Below are positions 34,930-47,120 of a DNA stretch of 64,000 nucleotides, piece by piece. The translations under genes were made by a program, and so were the position numbers. Source of the stretch: Antitrichia curtipendula. Lineage: Eukaryota; Streptophyta; Bryopsida; Hypnales; Leucodontaceae. The stretch lies in the NCBI GenBank assembly GCA_951230915.1, contig OX579636.1, positions 1,379,001-1,443,000 on the forward strand. Reading direction: 5' to 3'. The notes under the pieces were generated by a model. It was not told where the DNA came from. It saw nothing but the letters and a program-made list of their open reading frames with translations, and made no database searches. Each line of letters begins with the position of its first letter. The stretch's first letter is position 1.

Positions 34930-36170
34930 GTCACTGCGACTCTCTTCCAGAGCAGCAACGTTGATGGATGAGGGATGGATGGATGAAGGACGAGGAGAAG
35001 AGGATGGATGCGAGGGTGTGGGCGGAAAGGCTCGCCCTGTGGAGGCATGTGTTGTCAGGCCAGGTCCACATGCCGGGCACTTCCGGCACGGCGGCGCATG
35101 CGCGCTTCGGCCCAGTCGCTCGTCCCGCATCGACCGGCGTCGTCGGGTGAAGTCTCGTCCCCCCTCGTGCCGTTTCGTGCCGTTTCGTGCCGTCTCGTGC
35201 CGTCCCGTTCAGAGTCGTCGTCGTCCCGCTTGACCGAGCAACCCGTCGTCGATGGGCGTTGGGATATCGACGTCGTCGCCCGGGTGCGGCAGATTTTACT
35301 GGGGAGATGTGGCCGTCTGCTCCAGACCACTGGTTGCTGCTGAATCCGGTGTCGCGCTCCAAATCCGTCCCAGGCGAACTGAACTGAAGGGAGACTCGGG
35401 CTCTCTCTGCTTGTGAACGTTTGGTGTGTGTGTTTCTACCCTTGTCCGGGGTTGGCTACATTTCATCGTCCGCCTGCTGCGCCTCCTGGACCGCCTCTTC
35501 CTTCGTGGTGTCTCATTTGCTTTACTGATGATTCCTTCTCCCTCCTTCTCTCCCTCTCCCTCTCCCTCTCTGTCTCAGTCGCTGTCTCCGTAGGTTCGCG
35601 TGCTCCTCACCAGAAATCCTTCTTGCTGCAATTCGGGCTTCCTTCCGCTTTCCGCACTTTCCACTTGCGGCGTCTTGCACGTCATTCGGCTCCCGTTCCG
35701 CTACAGTCGTCTCCAACCAACTTCTAACGGAATTAGGGCGGATGGTTTCTGCGCTTCCGTCTGTTCTTAAGGGGTGTCTACTACTTGCGTTTGATGTCGT
35801 GGCGCCCTATGTTCGTCGTCCATTCCTGGAGAAATGGTGACATCTTATCTGCTACCCTCGTTGTGCAGAATTAGGGATAGTTGAACTGAGGTCTTGAGGA
35901 TCTTGAGGAGCTAAGGAGTCTGTTTGCCTTCCCGTGTAACCGCTTTGGGAAAGTTGTCGCATCTGGAAATGATGGAGCGTTTACGCCCAGCTGAAACATC
36001 GGGGCAGGATTGCGCGTTCGTAGGTTTTCCATTTTTTTCCGGACCCTTGGAGTGCCTGCAGTTGGAGAAAATGCCTACTGGCAATTAATACTTAGGTTAA
36101 GTCTACAAGCGAAGCAGGCGCAGGAACATGCTCCTGGCATTACAATTCAACCTGATTAGGTTTGCTTGAA
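34930..36170 (+). promoter_or_regulatory. GC- and CpG-rich promoter and 5' leader of the BRUTUS-like gene
   Basis: Base composition switches abruptly from AT-rich to GC-rich and CpG-dense near 34930 and stays so to the start codon. It includes a GATG-rich run (34962-35010), four tandem copies of a 10-bp unit YTCGTGCCGT (about 35164-35203), and a pyrimidine tract (35533-35576) ending CAG at 35576-35578 that would serve well as a leader-intron acceptor. A short upstream ORF (ATG at 35528, stop at 35591-35593) lies over that tract. Open frames here in both directions are low-complexity Arg/Ser/Pro-rich strings with no family signal, so I treat them as shadows. TSS and any leader intron cannot be fixed from sequence. 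Confidence 0.55.
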
Positions 36171-37582
36171 ATGGCGACCTCCGTCGCTCTTCCTCGACCT
36201 TTTCAGTCAGTCCCGACGTCATTAATCACCGCAATCGGTATGGGCATGTCATGTGTGCCGCTGGCTTCTCCCATCATAGAGTTTGTCTTTTTCCACAAAG
36301 CCATCCGTGTGGAGATGGATAGGCTACATCAGGATGCGCTAGCGGTCGAGAATGGCACAGAGAAGGATATTCAGTCTTTCGTTGATCGATACGTATTTCT
36401 GCGCACTGTCTACAAACATTATTACAGCGCAGAAGATGAGGTTAGTTTGAACTTCTTAACTTGATTTGCATGCTTCAGAGTATTTCGTGTAATCGGTGTC
36501 GCATGTAATTACGTAGAATGTTGAGGTTTAGTCACAAGGCCTGCCCCGCAAGAATCTTGCTTTCCAGCGGAAACATAACTTTTGATGATCTCGCTCTGCT
36601 GCCCTAAGTCCTGATGTTCTTTTAGCAATGATTCGTCGGCCCAATCTGCTCAGTAGTTGAAGTTCAGGAGAAATTTAATTACTTAATCTCCTCCTTTTGT
36701 CACCTCTTCTGGCCACTCGTGAACTGCAGGGAGAATTTCTTCAAAGGTGGTCAGTCGATAATAGTTTTGTTTACTCTGAGCTTACTGTGATAATGCGTTC
36801 TCATTAAGAAGCTGGGGCATTCTGTGCATCACAGGTGATACTACCGGCTCTCGATTCTCGTGTCAAAAATGTAGCGCATTCCTACTCGCTGGAGCACAAA
36901 GTGGAGAGCGATTTGTTTGACCAGATAGCACGCCTTTTAAGTGCTGCTTTGGCTGATAAAGGAAAAGTTGCCTCTACTTTTCACTCGGATCTTGTTTGCT
37001 GCACCCAGGCCCTGCATACCACTCTTTGCCAGCATTTAGCTAAGGAGGAGGAACAGGTACAAATTATTCCCCACCTACACAAGATAGGCCATGTTTAGCC
37101 ATTGCTTTGTCTATGTTATCGAGCATGGACACAAGATGGCTGGATGTTCTTTGCAGAAGTACGAATGATACCTCGATTACAAATGCAACGTAATAGTGGC
37201 AGCAAACAATCATCAATACGAAAGTCAGCAGTTCTAAAACTTGCTTTACAGCATCAATGGTAGATGTGTGAAGATTGGTGTGATATACACTCGAAAGGTT
37301 TGCAATTTGTTTGTTCGCTTATTGCCGTCCTATCGGGCATGTGATGCTGTCTTGTAGGTGCAGCTCACTTTTCTTCATCATGTGCAGATATTTCCTCTTC
37401 TCATGCAGCATTTTACCTACAAAGAGCAGGCTGGGTTGGTCTGGCAATTTATCTGCAGTATTCCTGTGAACCTTCTGGAGAAACTCCTGCCGTGGCTTGC
37501 TTTTTCTCTTTCAGATGAGGAGCGCCAACAGATGGTGACTCTCATGTGTGAAGTTGTTCCACCAGAGGAGTTGCTTCAGCAG
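36171..37582 (+). other. BTS: Exons 1-3: hemerythrin domain 1 of the BRUTUS-like protein
   Basis: All three exons end in phase 0, so the domain is a clean exon module of 229 residues. Visible ligand positions: His42 in FFHKAIR, Glu88 in YYSAEDE, the His of SLEHKVES, and the HxxxE of [10 protein letters not shown] followed by FPLLMQHF. The residue four before Glu88, normally His (KHHSNAED in seed-plant BTS as I recall it), is Tyr84 here; the neighbouring His83 is present. The helix after it ([17 protein letters not shown]) is typical of the family. Introns 1 (394 bp), 2 (331 bp) and 3 (471 bp) show no coding content. Confidence 0.9.
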
Positions 37583-40500
37583 GTTGGATAAGGAAGTCAT
37601 TTTTCTGCGTCCAAGTATTACCAGACTCTCTACTCACACGCTGCGTGTTATTCTTGCTAGAGAATTTCGGGACACCCCTAGATGTTGGAAATTTTGAGTT
37701 TGTCTTGCTGATTTGTTGACTTTCGTTATAGATCTGGCTCCGATTTGTTTAGTTTTCTTTTAGATCTACCCTCTGATTGAAGCTTAGTATAGCTCTCTAG
37801 AAATTAATAGATCTCTATTTGAGGCTTGGACGCTGGTGCTAAAAGGTTCTGGAATATTCGATCAGGGCGTTTTGGAAATTTACGCAATTGCCACTTGCTA
37901 GACTCTTTGAATTGTTTATGGAATTGCACATACTCCTTGACTGGCGTTCGCAGTTGAGATCAAGAACGCTAGCAGCTCTTGTGTCCTGGTCATAACTAGA
38001 AGTTGGATATTGTCCACTTCAGGTTAATTGAGTTATTGTGGTGTTTGGTGCAGGTGGTACTTGCATGGCTGAGAGGCGGAAATAGAGCTGTAGATCCTTA
38101 CGATGGTCCGAAGGTCAATACAGATGCAGAATCAGCTGCTTGGGCTGCCATTGACTCAAGAGTGGCAGGAGACTTAGCAATGACATGGGCTCTAGAGAGA
38201 GAGAGTTCCGAGAACAAAGAGGATTTGCAAGCTAAATTACTGAAAAATGGACCATTAGTATCTCCTCTGAAAGAGCTTCTTTATTGGCATAACGCAATTC
38301 GCAAAGAGTTGCAAGAAATTGCTGAACAAGCTCGTCAAATTCAACCTATGGGAGCTTTTTCTCCAGCTAATTTGACAGCTTTTATTGAGCGGTCACAATT
38401 TTTAGCCGATGTGTGCAATTTTCAGAGGTGAGATTCGTTGGGTATTGATTTAGATTTTTAAATTGGAATTTTGTTTATGGTTGTGGATTATATATGAGTT
38501 AACAAAGCTTCTCATTTCAACGAAGTATGACATACATAGCTACAATTTCGCAGATGTGATGAGTCTCAACTTGTTTTCGCGGATGTGATTCTTTTTTGTG
38601 AAGCTGCATGGGTTGATCCCTGACCACATACTGATGCATTTGAATGATTTGGCAGTTCGGCGGAGGACAAGCTAATGTGTCCTACTTTACACCAGAAAGT
38701 GCAAGAGCGAGTGACGTATCTCATGGACCATGCTGAGAAAGATCGACGATTTGAGGATGTGCTTCGATTGCTTGAGGGTGTGCAGGCAGCTGTGAATAAT
38801 AGTACAACAATCACTCAATTGCACAGTGAGCTTTGTGAGAAAGCAGAACTTATCGTGGAGTCAATTCAGCAACATCTATTGGAGGAGGAAGAGGTCCTAG
38901 TTTGTCACACTAATTATTTCCATTTTTCTTCATATTCCTGCAAACGGTTATACTCTTCTGTAGATATCACAGTGGATATTGATATTAGATGAGCTTTAGC
39001 TTGTACTCAGGTTCTGATCAAAAGTAAGAGGTGTTGTGTGATGTCTGGTTTATCCTGTAGTGCTTTCCTGAAAGTTTGTACAGTTGATGTTTTGGGTGAA
39101 GTAGAAATGGAAGGCTCAATAGTAATGGGTTTTAGCAAAGGGATTCAGGGGCGCAGGACATTAGCAATACTGCGCTCTATTTTACTCAATTACTGAGGTG
39201 CTTCTTGTTATTTCTTTCCAGGTACTTCATTTCACGCAATCACATTGTAGTATTGAGGAACAACGTGCTTTACTTTACCAAAGCCTAAGGGTGATGCCCT
39301 TGAAGTTATTAGAGCGAGTTCTCCCGTGGATGGTTGCCATCCTAAGCGAGGATGAAACAAAAGAGATGCTTCGGAATTTGCGTCTAGCAGGTACTGCAAT
39401 GTTTCTCTCTTCCGGCTTACGAGATTGACTTGGGTCAGGTAAGACCAACATTTTATGTTGACATCGTTGGTTCTGATTGTACAGCTCCTGTCGAAGACAT
39501 AGCTCTGGTGACCCTTTTCTCTGGCTGGGCATGCAAAGGGCATCCTCAAAATCTCTCAAGTACAGGAAGCATCCGCTGTCTCTCTTCAACACAGGTTGAT
39601 GGATGTCCTGTTATGAGAATGAAACTTAGTGCTGGGAGTGAAACCAGAAACATGCTAAACGGGTTTTACCTCCGGCCGCAAGTTTTGAAGCAAAGTTCAG
39701 TAGACGTGGGTACTGTACATGGGCCAGATGACTCTCTAGAAACTCTCGATACGAGAGCATCAAAGCGTCCTCGAGGGGGTGAAGTTGAGGACAGAAATAG
39801 GGATTATCGAACTGAATTCACCAAGAGCGAGAATCGTTGTGGAGGTGCTTCCGCATGTTGTGCCCCTGGTCTAGGTTGTGGAAGTATCACTACCCGTCCT
39901 TCAGGGCCAGCTTTAATGCCGTATACAGCGGGTTCGGCTAGTAGTTCGTTGAACTCCGGGATCTTCGGATGGGGCAACGATGCAGGTCCTACTTCTGATC
40001 CAGGGCCAAAGCCAATTGACCATATTTTTCAATTCCACAAGGCTATTAGGAAGGACCTCGAGTATTTGGATATCGAGTCTGCAAAACTCGCTGATTGTGA
40101 TGAGGATTTTCTCAGGCAGTTTCAGGGAAGGTTTCACTTTCTATGGGGTCTATATAGAGCGCATAGCAATGCTGAGGATGATATCGTCTTTCCGGCACTT
40201 GAAGCAAAGGAAGCTCTGCATAATGTAAGCCATTCATATACAATAGATCACAAGCAAGAGGAGCAACTATTTAAAGATATTTCGGAGGTGAGTTCGATTC
40301 TCTTAGGGTTTCCATATATGCTTAAAACTCTCTGCCTTTTTTCAGCTTGTTTTGTCCTGGGGGTGAATCAATATATTTTTTTAAATATATATTTTTTCTC
40401 TTCGGCTGATATTTTCTTCTTCTTTGTTAAAGGTACTGCTGGAATTATCTACACTGCATGCGCGTATACATACTTATGCCATATCAGTCACTACATCAGA

Positions 40501-43500
40501 TGTGGTAAATGCTGAGGATGAGGTTAGAGAAGCACATACAAAGAAAGAACGATTCGAAGCTGAAACGATTCAGCGAAGAAATCTGGCTGGCAAGCTGCAA
40601 AGAATGTGCAAATCCATCAGAGTTAGTCTTGATCATCACGTTTTGAGGGAGGAGGAAGAGTTGTGGCCTCTTTTTGGTGTTCATTTCAGTGTTGAGGAGC
40701 AGGATCAAATTGTAGGACGTATTATTGGAACTACCGGTGCCGAAGTGTTGCAGGTAACAGAACACTTATTTACATAAGATTTGCGACTCGTCTTCTTTTC
40801 CTTCTGCACAAATTGCATGTACATCCAGTAAATTTTACATTACTTCAAAAGGAGCGTTGACCCCAATTGTAGTGAACTTCTGAGTCTCTAATCAACATTC
40901 AATTTGTTTTTATTTGCAGTCGATGCTGCCTTGGGTCACAACGGCACTCTCTGAAGACGAACAGAACATTATGATGGATACGTTGAGACAGGCTACTCGA
41001 AATACAATGTTTGACAAATGGCTGCGGGCTTGGTGGAAGAATAATCCAGCATCCTGTAGTGACACTACGGAGGCATCTGAAATGCATCCTGTTCCTCCTG
41101 TGGGCACAACTGAATCATTGCAGATGGTTGTTGATTACCTGTCCGAAGGCGTTGATACTACAGGAGAGGCAACCATGGATGAAAAACTCCAAACGGTCGA
41201 AGCTTCTGATCATAAAAATATCATCGATTCGGGTATGTGACATCTTTTATATTTTAGTTTAATATTTTGGTTGTGAAGGGGGGACTGGCACTGGTGGTGG
41301 CTGTTGTTGAATGGTGTTGTTTTTTCGGTGGTAAATTCAAAACAAGGTAGCAGGTCGACTGAGTCACTTACGCTGGCAATTTAACTGCGACGGTTAACCA
41401 CTTCTTGACTGCAATCTTTTCTTACAGATGCTCTCGATCCAAGCGATTACTGTGCCGATGATGAAGATAGACATGTCGTGAATATGGACAAAGCATCCTC
41501 AGATCACGTGAAAAGAAATGCGATTTTCAAACCAGGGTGGCGTGATATATTCAGGATGAATCAAAAAGAATTGGAGGCAGCCATTCGGAAAGTTTCTAGT
41601 GACAGTTCCCTTGACCCACGACGGAAGGCTTATCTCATGCAAAATCTTATGACTAGGTATTTTTTTTGTGCTGAAAACTGTGTGAATTAATATAATTTCT
41701 TCTTTACAGTACACTCAATGTAGTGATGCTTGTGACTTGAAAGTCGCTACTTTTGTTAACCAATGGTTTATAACTGGATTGCACTGCACAGTCGATGGAT
41801 TGCAGCGCAGCAGGATGCTTCAAGTGAGGTATCAAGTCAGGAAGGGGAAGATTCTTCTGATATTCCTGGTCGGAGGAGGTCTTATCAGGATGAAGAAAAA
41901 ATGGTGTATGGTTGTGAACATTACAAACGAAATTGCAAAGTGAGAGCTGCCTGTTGTGGCAGCCTTTTTCCTTGCCGTTTTTGTCACGACAAAGTTAGTG
42001 ATCACTCTATGGATAGGTAAAACTTGACCCATCAATCGTACAGAATTTTATTAGCTGTTCAGTCTTCTCTCTGATTTTCATTCATTGTGGCTTTTAAGTT
42101 TGCGTACAGCTATGATTCTTCACGTTGAGTTATAGGAAGAGGACGAATCTTTGAAACGTCTTTACAAACTACTCTATACTGCTTACTAAGTTGATGGTTT
42201 CTTGCAGGCATGCAACGAAGGAGATGATGTGTATGCAGTGCTTAGAGGTGCAGCCTGTGGCTGCTGTCTGTAGCACTCCGTCATGCAACGGCTTCTCCAT
42301 GGGTCGTTATTTTTGTAATATCTGCAAGTTCTTTGACAATGACAACAGGTTCGTGTACTGCATATTGTATACTGTTCTTGATGCTGTCATAACGGTAGTA
42401 GAAAATTTGAATTCTAGCCGCCCTTTCTTTCGGTGATCATTATGCTAGAGGTCATGCAGAGACTACAAAAGAACTTCACGTTCAAAGTCACTGACGAGTC
42501 ACTGATGAACCTGCAATGTAGGGACATATACCACTGTCCGTCTTGCAACCTTTGCCGTGTTGGCAAGGGTTTAGGCATCGACTTCTTTCATTGCATGACA
42601 TGCAACTCTTGCATGGCCATGCAACTCAAAGAACATAAATGCATGGAGAAAGGCCTGGAATCAAATTGCCCCATCTGCAATGACTTCTTGTTTACCTCCA
42701 ATACACCTGTCAAAGAGCTTCCTTGTGGTCATTTCATGCATTCTGCTTGCTTCAAGGTATGTGTTAACTCTTTGACTTTGAATGGTTATAGAAATTAACA
42801 GCAGTGCATTTGGTTGCAAGTCAATGTGTAATAATCACCTTTATAATGGGTTGCTATGAGACTTCATATTTTCATGTATTTGTTGCTTTCGTATACATCC
42901 ATCAGTTAAGAAGCAGTGTGATATGTTACCAATTTTTTTCTGGCGTGTATCATCATCCATTGTAAGCAAGACTTCATCGTATTGTGCAGGCCTATACGTG
43001 CAGTCATTACACGTGTCCTATCTGCAGCAAGTCGCTTGGGGATATGGTGGTAAGTAGTTTTTACAGAACTGATCCATTCGAAGATTTGAGATCTCTTCTT
43101 CGCATTTAATACTTTATGTGACGCCTTGAGTGACCATGCAATACTGCTCTCTTTGAAAGACGTTCAGTATTTCATAATTTTTCCAATTTTACTGTAAGTT
43201 TCCAACTTTTTGTGAAGCCATTGAGATATTCCATAGCTGTCATTGTACCAATCATCTCATTATATCTGTTGCATCGTGTAGGTTTATTTTGGTATGCTTG
43301 ACGCCCTGTTGGCTGCTGAGCAGCTCCCTGATGAGTACAGGAACAGAGATCAGGTAATTATGCTGCCCACGAACCTAGTATGAGTTTAATATAGCGCCTG
43401 ACAATCAAGATCTTCGGATAAATGCATGCATCACTAATGTTGACTTTTAAATTTACCGTTGACAGAATTTCTCGCACTAGATATTTTGAAACAGCTTCTG

Positions 43501-43683
43501 TTTTCCAATTACGTACATATCCAAGTACAGTATTTCGCAATACTGCAATGTTTCATTTGATAATTGTTACTCCATATGCAGGAAATCTTGTGCAATGATT
43601 GCGAGCAAAAGGCTACTGCGCCCTTTCACTGGCTGTATCACAAATGTGGCAGTTGCGGCTCCTACAACACCCGTGCCATATAA
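36171..43683 (+). CDS. BTS: BRUTUS/HRZ-type hemerythrin and RING-H2 E3 ubiquitin ligase (iron sensor), 16 exons
   Basis: Exons, chosen by GT/AG junctions that keep one frame and match the family: 36171-36440, 36835-37056, 37388-37582, 38054-38427, 38656-38893, 39222-39390, 39485-40287, 40433-40753, 40920-41232, 41428-41656, 41792-42016, 42208-42348, 42522-42756, 42990-43049, 43282-43353 and 43582-43683 (stop TAA). They sum to 1322 codons; seed-plant BTS is about 1250. Order: hemerythrin domain 1 (about residues 35-200), domain 2 (300-470), an LFSGWACKG motif (about 500-508), a basic KRPR patch at 583-586 (possible nuclear signal), domain 3 (665-850), CHY and CTCHY zinc fingers (about 1085-1210), RING-H2 (1216-1262) and a C-terminal zinc ribbon ending YNTRAI. 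Known family role: binds iron through the hemerythrin domains and ubiquitinates bHLH iron-response regulators, restraining iron uptake. The start ATG at 36171 is the first in-frame ATG of the conserved reading frame. The protein is certain; exon 5's donor (GAG|gtccta) is the weakest junction. Confidence 0.96.
38054..39390 (+). other. BTS: Exons 4-6: hemerythrin domain 2
   Basis: The domain runs from [11 protein letters not shown] (His308) through [26 protein letters not shown] and QQHLLEEEE to FTQSHCS. The exon 4/5 junction splits one Ser codon (AG|T). Residue 353, expected to be His in the FHSxAED motif, is Gln. The second His motif is HxxxD (HAEKD) rather than HxxxE. Other His positions are kept. 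Exon 6 ends after CGTCTAGCAG and joins exon 7 across a 94-bp intron, the shortest in the gene. Confidence 0.88.
39485..40753 (+). other. BTS: Exons 7-8: linker and hemerythrin domain 3
   Basis: Exon 7 (803 bp) carries the [13 protein letters not shown] motif, a poorly conserved Ser/Gly-rich linker of about 150 residues including KRPR, then domain 3: FHKAIRKDL (His674), AHSNAEDD (His716, Glu720), TIDHKQEE (His745); exon 8 adds [16 protein letters not shown] (about 824-838). Every canonical ligand position is filled, unlike domains 1 and 2. Exon 8 also holds an acidic/basic stretch ([19 protein letters not shown]) between helices that looks longer than in seed plants; retained intronic sequence there cannot be excluded. 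Confidence 0.9.
40920..43683 (+). other. BTS: Exons 9-16: CHY/CTCHY zinc fingers, RING-H2 and zinc ribbon
   Basis: This is the best conserved part. Exon 9 opens [15 protein letters not shown]; exon 10 has the [17 protein letters not shown] block; exon 11 begins SRWIAAQQD and carries the CHY finger ([11 protein letters not shown], then CRFCHDK); exons 12-13 carry the CTCHY finger ([31 protein letters not shown]); exons 13-14 the RING-H2 ([23 protein letters not shown]); exons 15-16 the [13 protein letters not shown] helix and a four-Cys zinc ribbon. In the family the RING recruits the E2 enzyme and the CHY region contacts target transcription factors. Confidence 0.95.
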
Positions 43684-44350
43684 TGTACTCTCTTGATCCA
43701 TACATCAAACTATTGGTTCATGATGTTGACGAATTCGTTCCATTCAGTATGTTAAGCGACATGAATTATGTTCCTTTTTCGTGCAAGACCTTTTGAATTT
43801 GTCGTGAATAGGATGTTCAATTGCAAGAGCGCGGCAGTTGAGATTGTCATGAATGAACTGCTTTTATTGTAGACCAGTTCAGAAATCATAGAATGGACTC
43901 GCGTATTCCACCTTCGGTTCCCAAGGTGCTGCATCTCATGTCAGTAATCCTATTTGAGTGCAGGTCCAAGACAATGCATTGATTGTGTCAAACAAAGTAT
44001 TCTCCAATAGAGCCTACTACAAGGTTGTTTCTTGCAGGTATATCTGTTCTTTGTGTTTGGATACTTCTGGCAAGATGTGTTAGGCACAAGGAGATATCTG
44101 TACAGAAATTTTTCATTAGGAGTGAACTTGGTTGTGTCCTGACTGTCTCCTGATATGTTTCAGGTTGCTTTTTTTTGTCAATGGAAGTGAAGAGTCAATT
44201 TACTCTTCTGTGCAATATCCGTTCATGAAAGGTCTCTGCTGCTTCAAGTAGTACATCGACTTCTGTCAATGTATATGAAAACTAAAATGCTAAAATAGGT
44301 CAGGGGCCTATATCTGTATCCAGGCTATTGTACAGTACAGTTGTAGGACA
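43684..44350 (+). other. Probable 3' UTR of the BRUTUS-like gene
   Basis: Between the stop codon and the next mobile element the composition is intermediate, lacks conserved coding signal and ends in AT-rich sequence. No canonical AATAAA is obvious close to 44300. The end point is a guess. Confidence 0.35.
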
Positions 44351-44839
44351 TTCCTAAATCCGATGGTGTGCATTGGGTACTTTATTTGGTTAGGGGAAAA
44401 AGCAATTTCATTGTTTGCTCTGGTATGTTTATTCCAGGTGTCCAGTTACTTCACACGTCTATAAACCCCTCCCACCACCTCATTAGGGGACCGTTCATTT
44501 CTAATGTCAACCGCACAATGGGAGAAAAAGGTGTAAATTCAACAAACAACAATATAAATTTCATGAAAGTTTGCCTCCATCTGAACCCCCCTAGTCAATT
44601 CTTAATCTAAAACATGTTAATGTTCTTTTTCAAATTGTAAGGTTTTCAGAAAAGACAATTCAATTGTGAAGACCCCATCAAAGTCTTATCCTTGCAACTA
44701 GTATCCTTGCATTACACAAGGTGCACAATTGTTTATTGCATGAAGAGTTTCTTTGAATTATAGAAGATACAAAATTGTTTGTTGTCCTTTATTCTAGCTT
44801 TGGATATGTTTGCACTTGGTGGTAGTGGGGCAAGCTTTG

Positions 44840-45490
44840 TTAACACCTAAACGTTTGGGGCATCAAATTTTGGTGTTGACAATACTTTGAAGTTAAATAA
44901 AACCTAACCTAGTTGTTATTTTAGTAGCTTATATTTTTGAAAAATTCTTTTTGAAGTCTAATTTTAGCATTACAAATTTGATTTTGAAAATGATTGATTA
45001 TGATTTTTTCATTCAAGATTTTGTGTGGGATATTCATTGCAGTCTTGACCTTTCTGTAGTATTGATGGTTGTTGGAAATGAACTTCAAATACACTAATTT
45101 GTGGAGAAAAAATCACATTAGAAATTCATTTGAAAAATTGTAGAATAGATTTTGAGGACCATAAATTGATTGGGGTTATGTATGTTATGTCTTTCATCTT
45201 CTAATTTTTTGGTGACCAACTTTTTAGATTTGACATGTGTAAAGAAGTTTGAAAGACTTCAAATTACTTTTGTAGTTTAAATACCTTCATGATCAAACAA
45301 TATAATTTTTCAGTCCATAAGTGATATTGTTGTGTTTTCTTTTCCTACATGATCTCTAACATGTCTAGTTTGAATTTGTAGAGTCACAATTCCAAAAAAA
45401 ATTATACAACTTCTCAAAACATTGGCTTTTTGTTCAATTTAGAATAATTTCTTAAGAGCTCATAAAAGGCCTTGGGCATTTAGGGGTTAA
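44840..45490 (+). mobile_element. TTAA-flanked element, copy C (651 bp)
   Basis: Begins TTAACACCTAAACGTTTGGG and ends GGGCATTTAGGGGTTAA. It is the least rearranged plus-strand copy and the reference against which copies A and B were compared. No ORF of note. It lies about 1.15 kb downstream of the BRUTUS-like stop codon. Confidence 0.85.
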
Positions 45491-45494
45491 TGAA

Positions 45495-47120
45495 TGTTCT
45501 ATAACTCGTTTTATTTTCCCCCACATGCTCTTTTGTTTTCACCAAACTTACATGGTAGTTGAGGTGATAGTTACACAAAAGTAGTAGTATTTTGATTAAC
45601 CCCTGAGCACCTACAACAAAATTGCCCACTTCAAAATTGCCCATTGTCGATACAAGCCTTGTGACAAATTTGAGTACCAAATGTGGAAAAATGAGATTGC
45701 AAAAATTCACCGTAGAAAGTGCTTCCTAATTATGGTGCACCTAGCACCGTAGAATGATCAGAATATTGTGGATTTTTTCTACATAGGATAATTTGGGGGG
45801 GATTGCCCACTTTGGGAGCTTCTCGTGACCATAAAAAATAGAATCTGCACCTGAATTTCGGGGGGTGTATTAAGCATGTAGCTAGTTGGCCGCATGTCAA
45901 TTTTCAAAGTTGTTTGATTAATAATGGTCAATCAAAAGTGCCTTGATTTTCGCAGGTACAATGAAGGGTGATGAATGCAAACCGGTTGTAGGAGGGAATT
46001 AATATTGACATGTTGAAGCAAGGTTGCTAGTACAACGTCATACGCCCTATCTAGTTAGAACTCTAGCGATGTATAGACAATTGCCCCCGCTTCATATGAA
46101 CAATACGAGAGCAATAATCCTGGTTAGAGCCCATGTAGCGTTGGGCAAATGTTGCAAGCTAAGATGTCATCAAAGATTCCAGCCATACATGATCTAAATT
46201 TTTTCTTGCTTATGATGTAAGGCTTGCGAGTGTATTTGCAACCTACTGACAACATCACAATAAGGAAAAAAAATATGAAAACAAAGTAAAAAAACGATGC
46301 ACATTCCGCCAAAATAGTAGGCCAAAGAGGACTTCACACAGGAGAGAAGACCGATCTCATTCTTGGTTACAATGTCACAATTTGTGGGTCTCAAGCCCCA
46401 ACTTCCCAAACGTATACAATCAACATGAAACCAATGCTGATGAATATATATGGAATTACACACTTCCGAATTCCAAAACATTACAACTAGATAGAGCCAG
46501 AGTCCTACATGTCATCCTACTTGCTCAAGCCATAACAATTAGTACTGAAGTTGGACCTACTCTGCCGTCCACCTATGGCGTCATTGACATACTAATTGCG
46601 CCTCTATTAGAATTTGCTACCTGCTAAGTCTAAATCCAAAGTGGCAATCCCTCATACACTAGATTGTGCCTCTATTGAAAACCTCTACTAGCCAAATTAA
46701 AATCCAAAATGACAACCCCTCATACCCTGGGGAAGTGAGTTACTTGCACAAGTCTGAAGCCTAAACTACATTATTACAAACCCTGCATTCATATGGTATA
46801 CATCAACAATTTAGTATTCAAATACTACCTAGAAGCAATCAAAAAACATGAGGGTAAATTCAGCTTGGGTTCACTTAGTACCTAAAGAAGTTCCAAAACA
46901 CTCTAAAAGAACACCAAATATAAACTATATGGGGCCATGAACTTACCAAATGTATCTACAAAGCTTCTTAGAGACCCCAACACCAGCTTCTATTGCATTC
47001 ATTCATAAGTGACTACATTGCACCATTTGCAAGTAGTAGATATAAGACGTAAGAAAAATACTTCACTACCAAATCATTGTATTCAGTTGGCTTAAAAAAT
47101 AAAGATAAAACCAAAGACCT
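45495..47120. other. Intergenic DNA
   Basis: One more TTAACCCC terminus begins at 45597 (TTAACCCCTGAGCACC) without a confident partner. Otherwise nothing recognised. Confidence 0.4.

Noticed and set aside
34738..35727. Several open frames of 60-143 codons on both strands
   Set aside because: They overlap in all frames in GC-rich leader DNA, are Arg/Ser/Pro low-complexity, and conflict with the leader of the conserved gene.
38566..38814. Minus-strand open frame across exon 5
   Set aside because: Antisense shadow of the second hemerythrin domain.
39430..39484. ATG-initiated long open frame (361 codons) beginning at 39430
   Set aside because: The first 55 bases are intron. The conserved frame joins exon 6 at 39390 to exon 7 at 39485, and the 3' end of the frame past 40287 is intron 7 read through.
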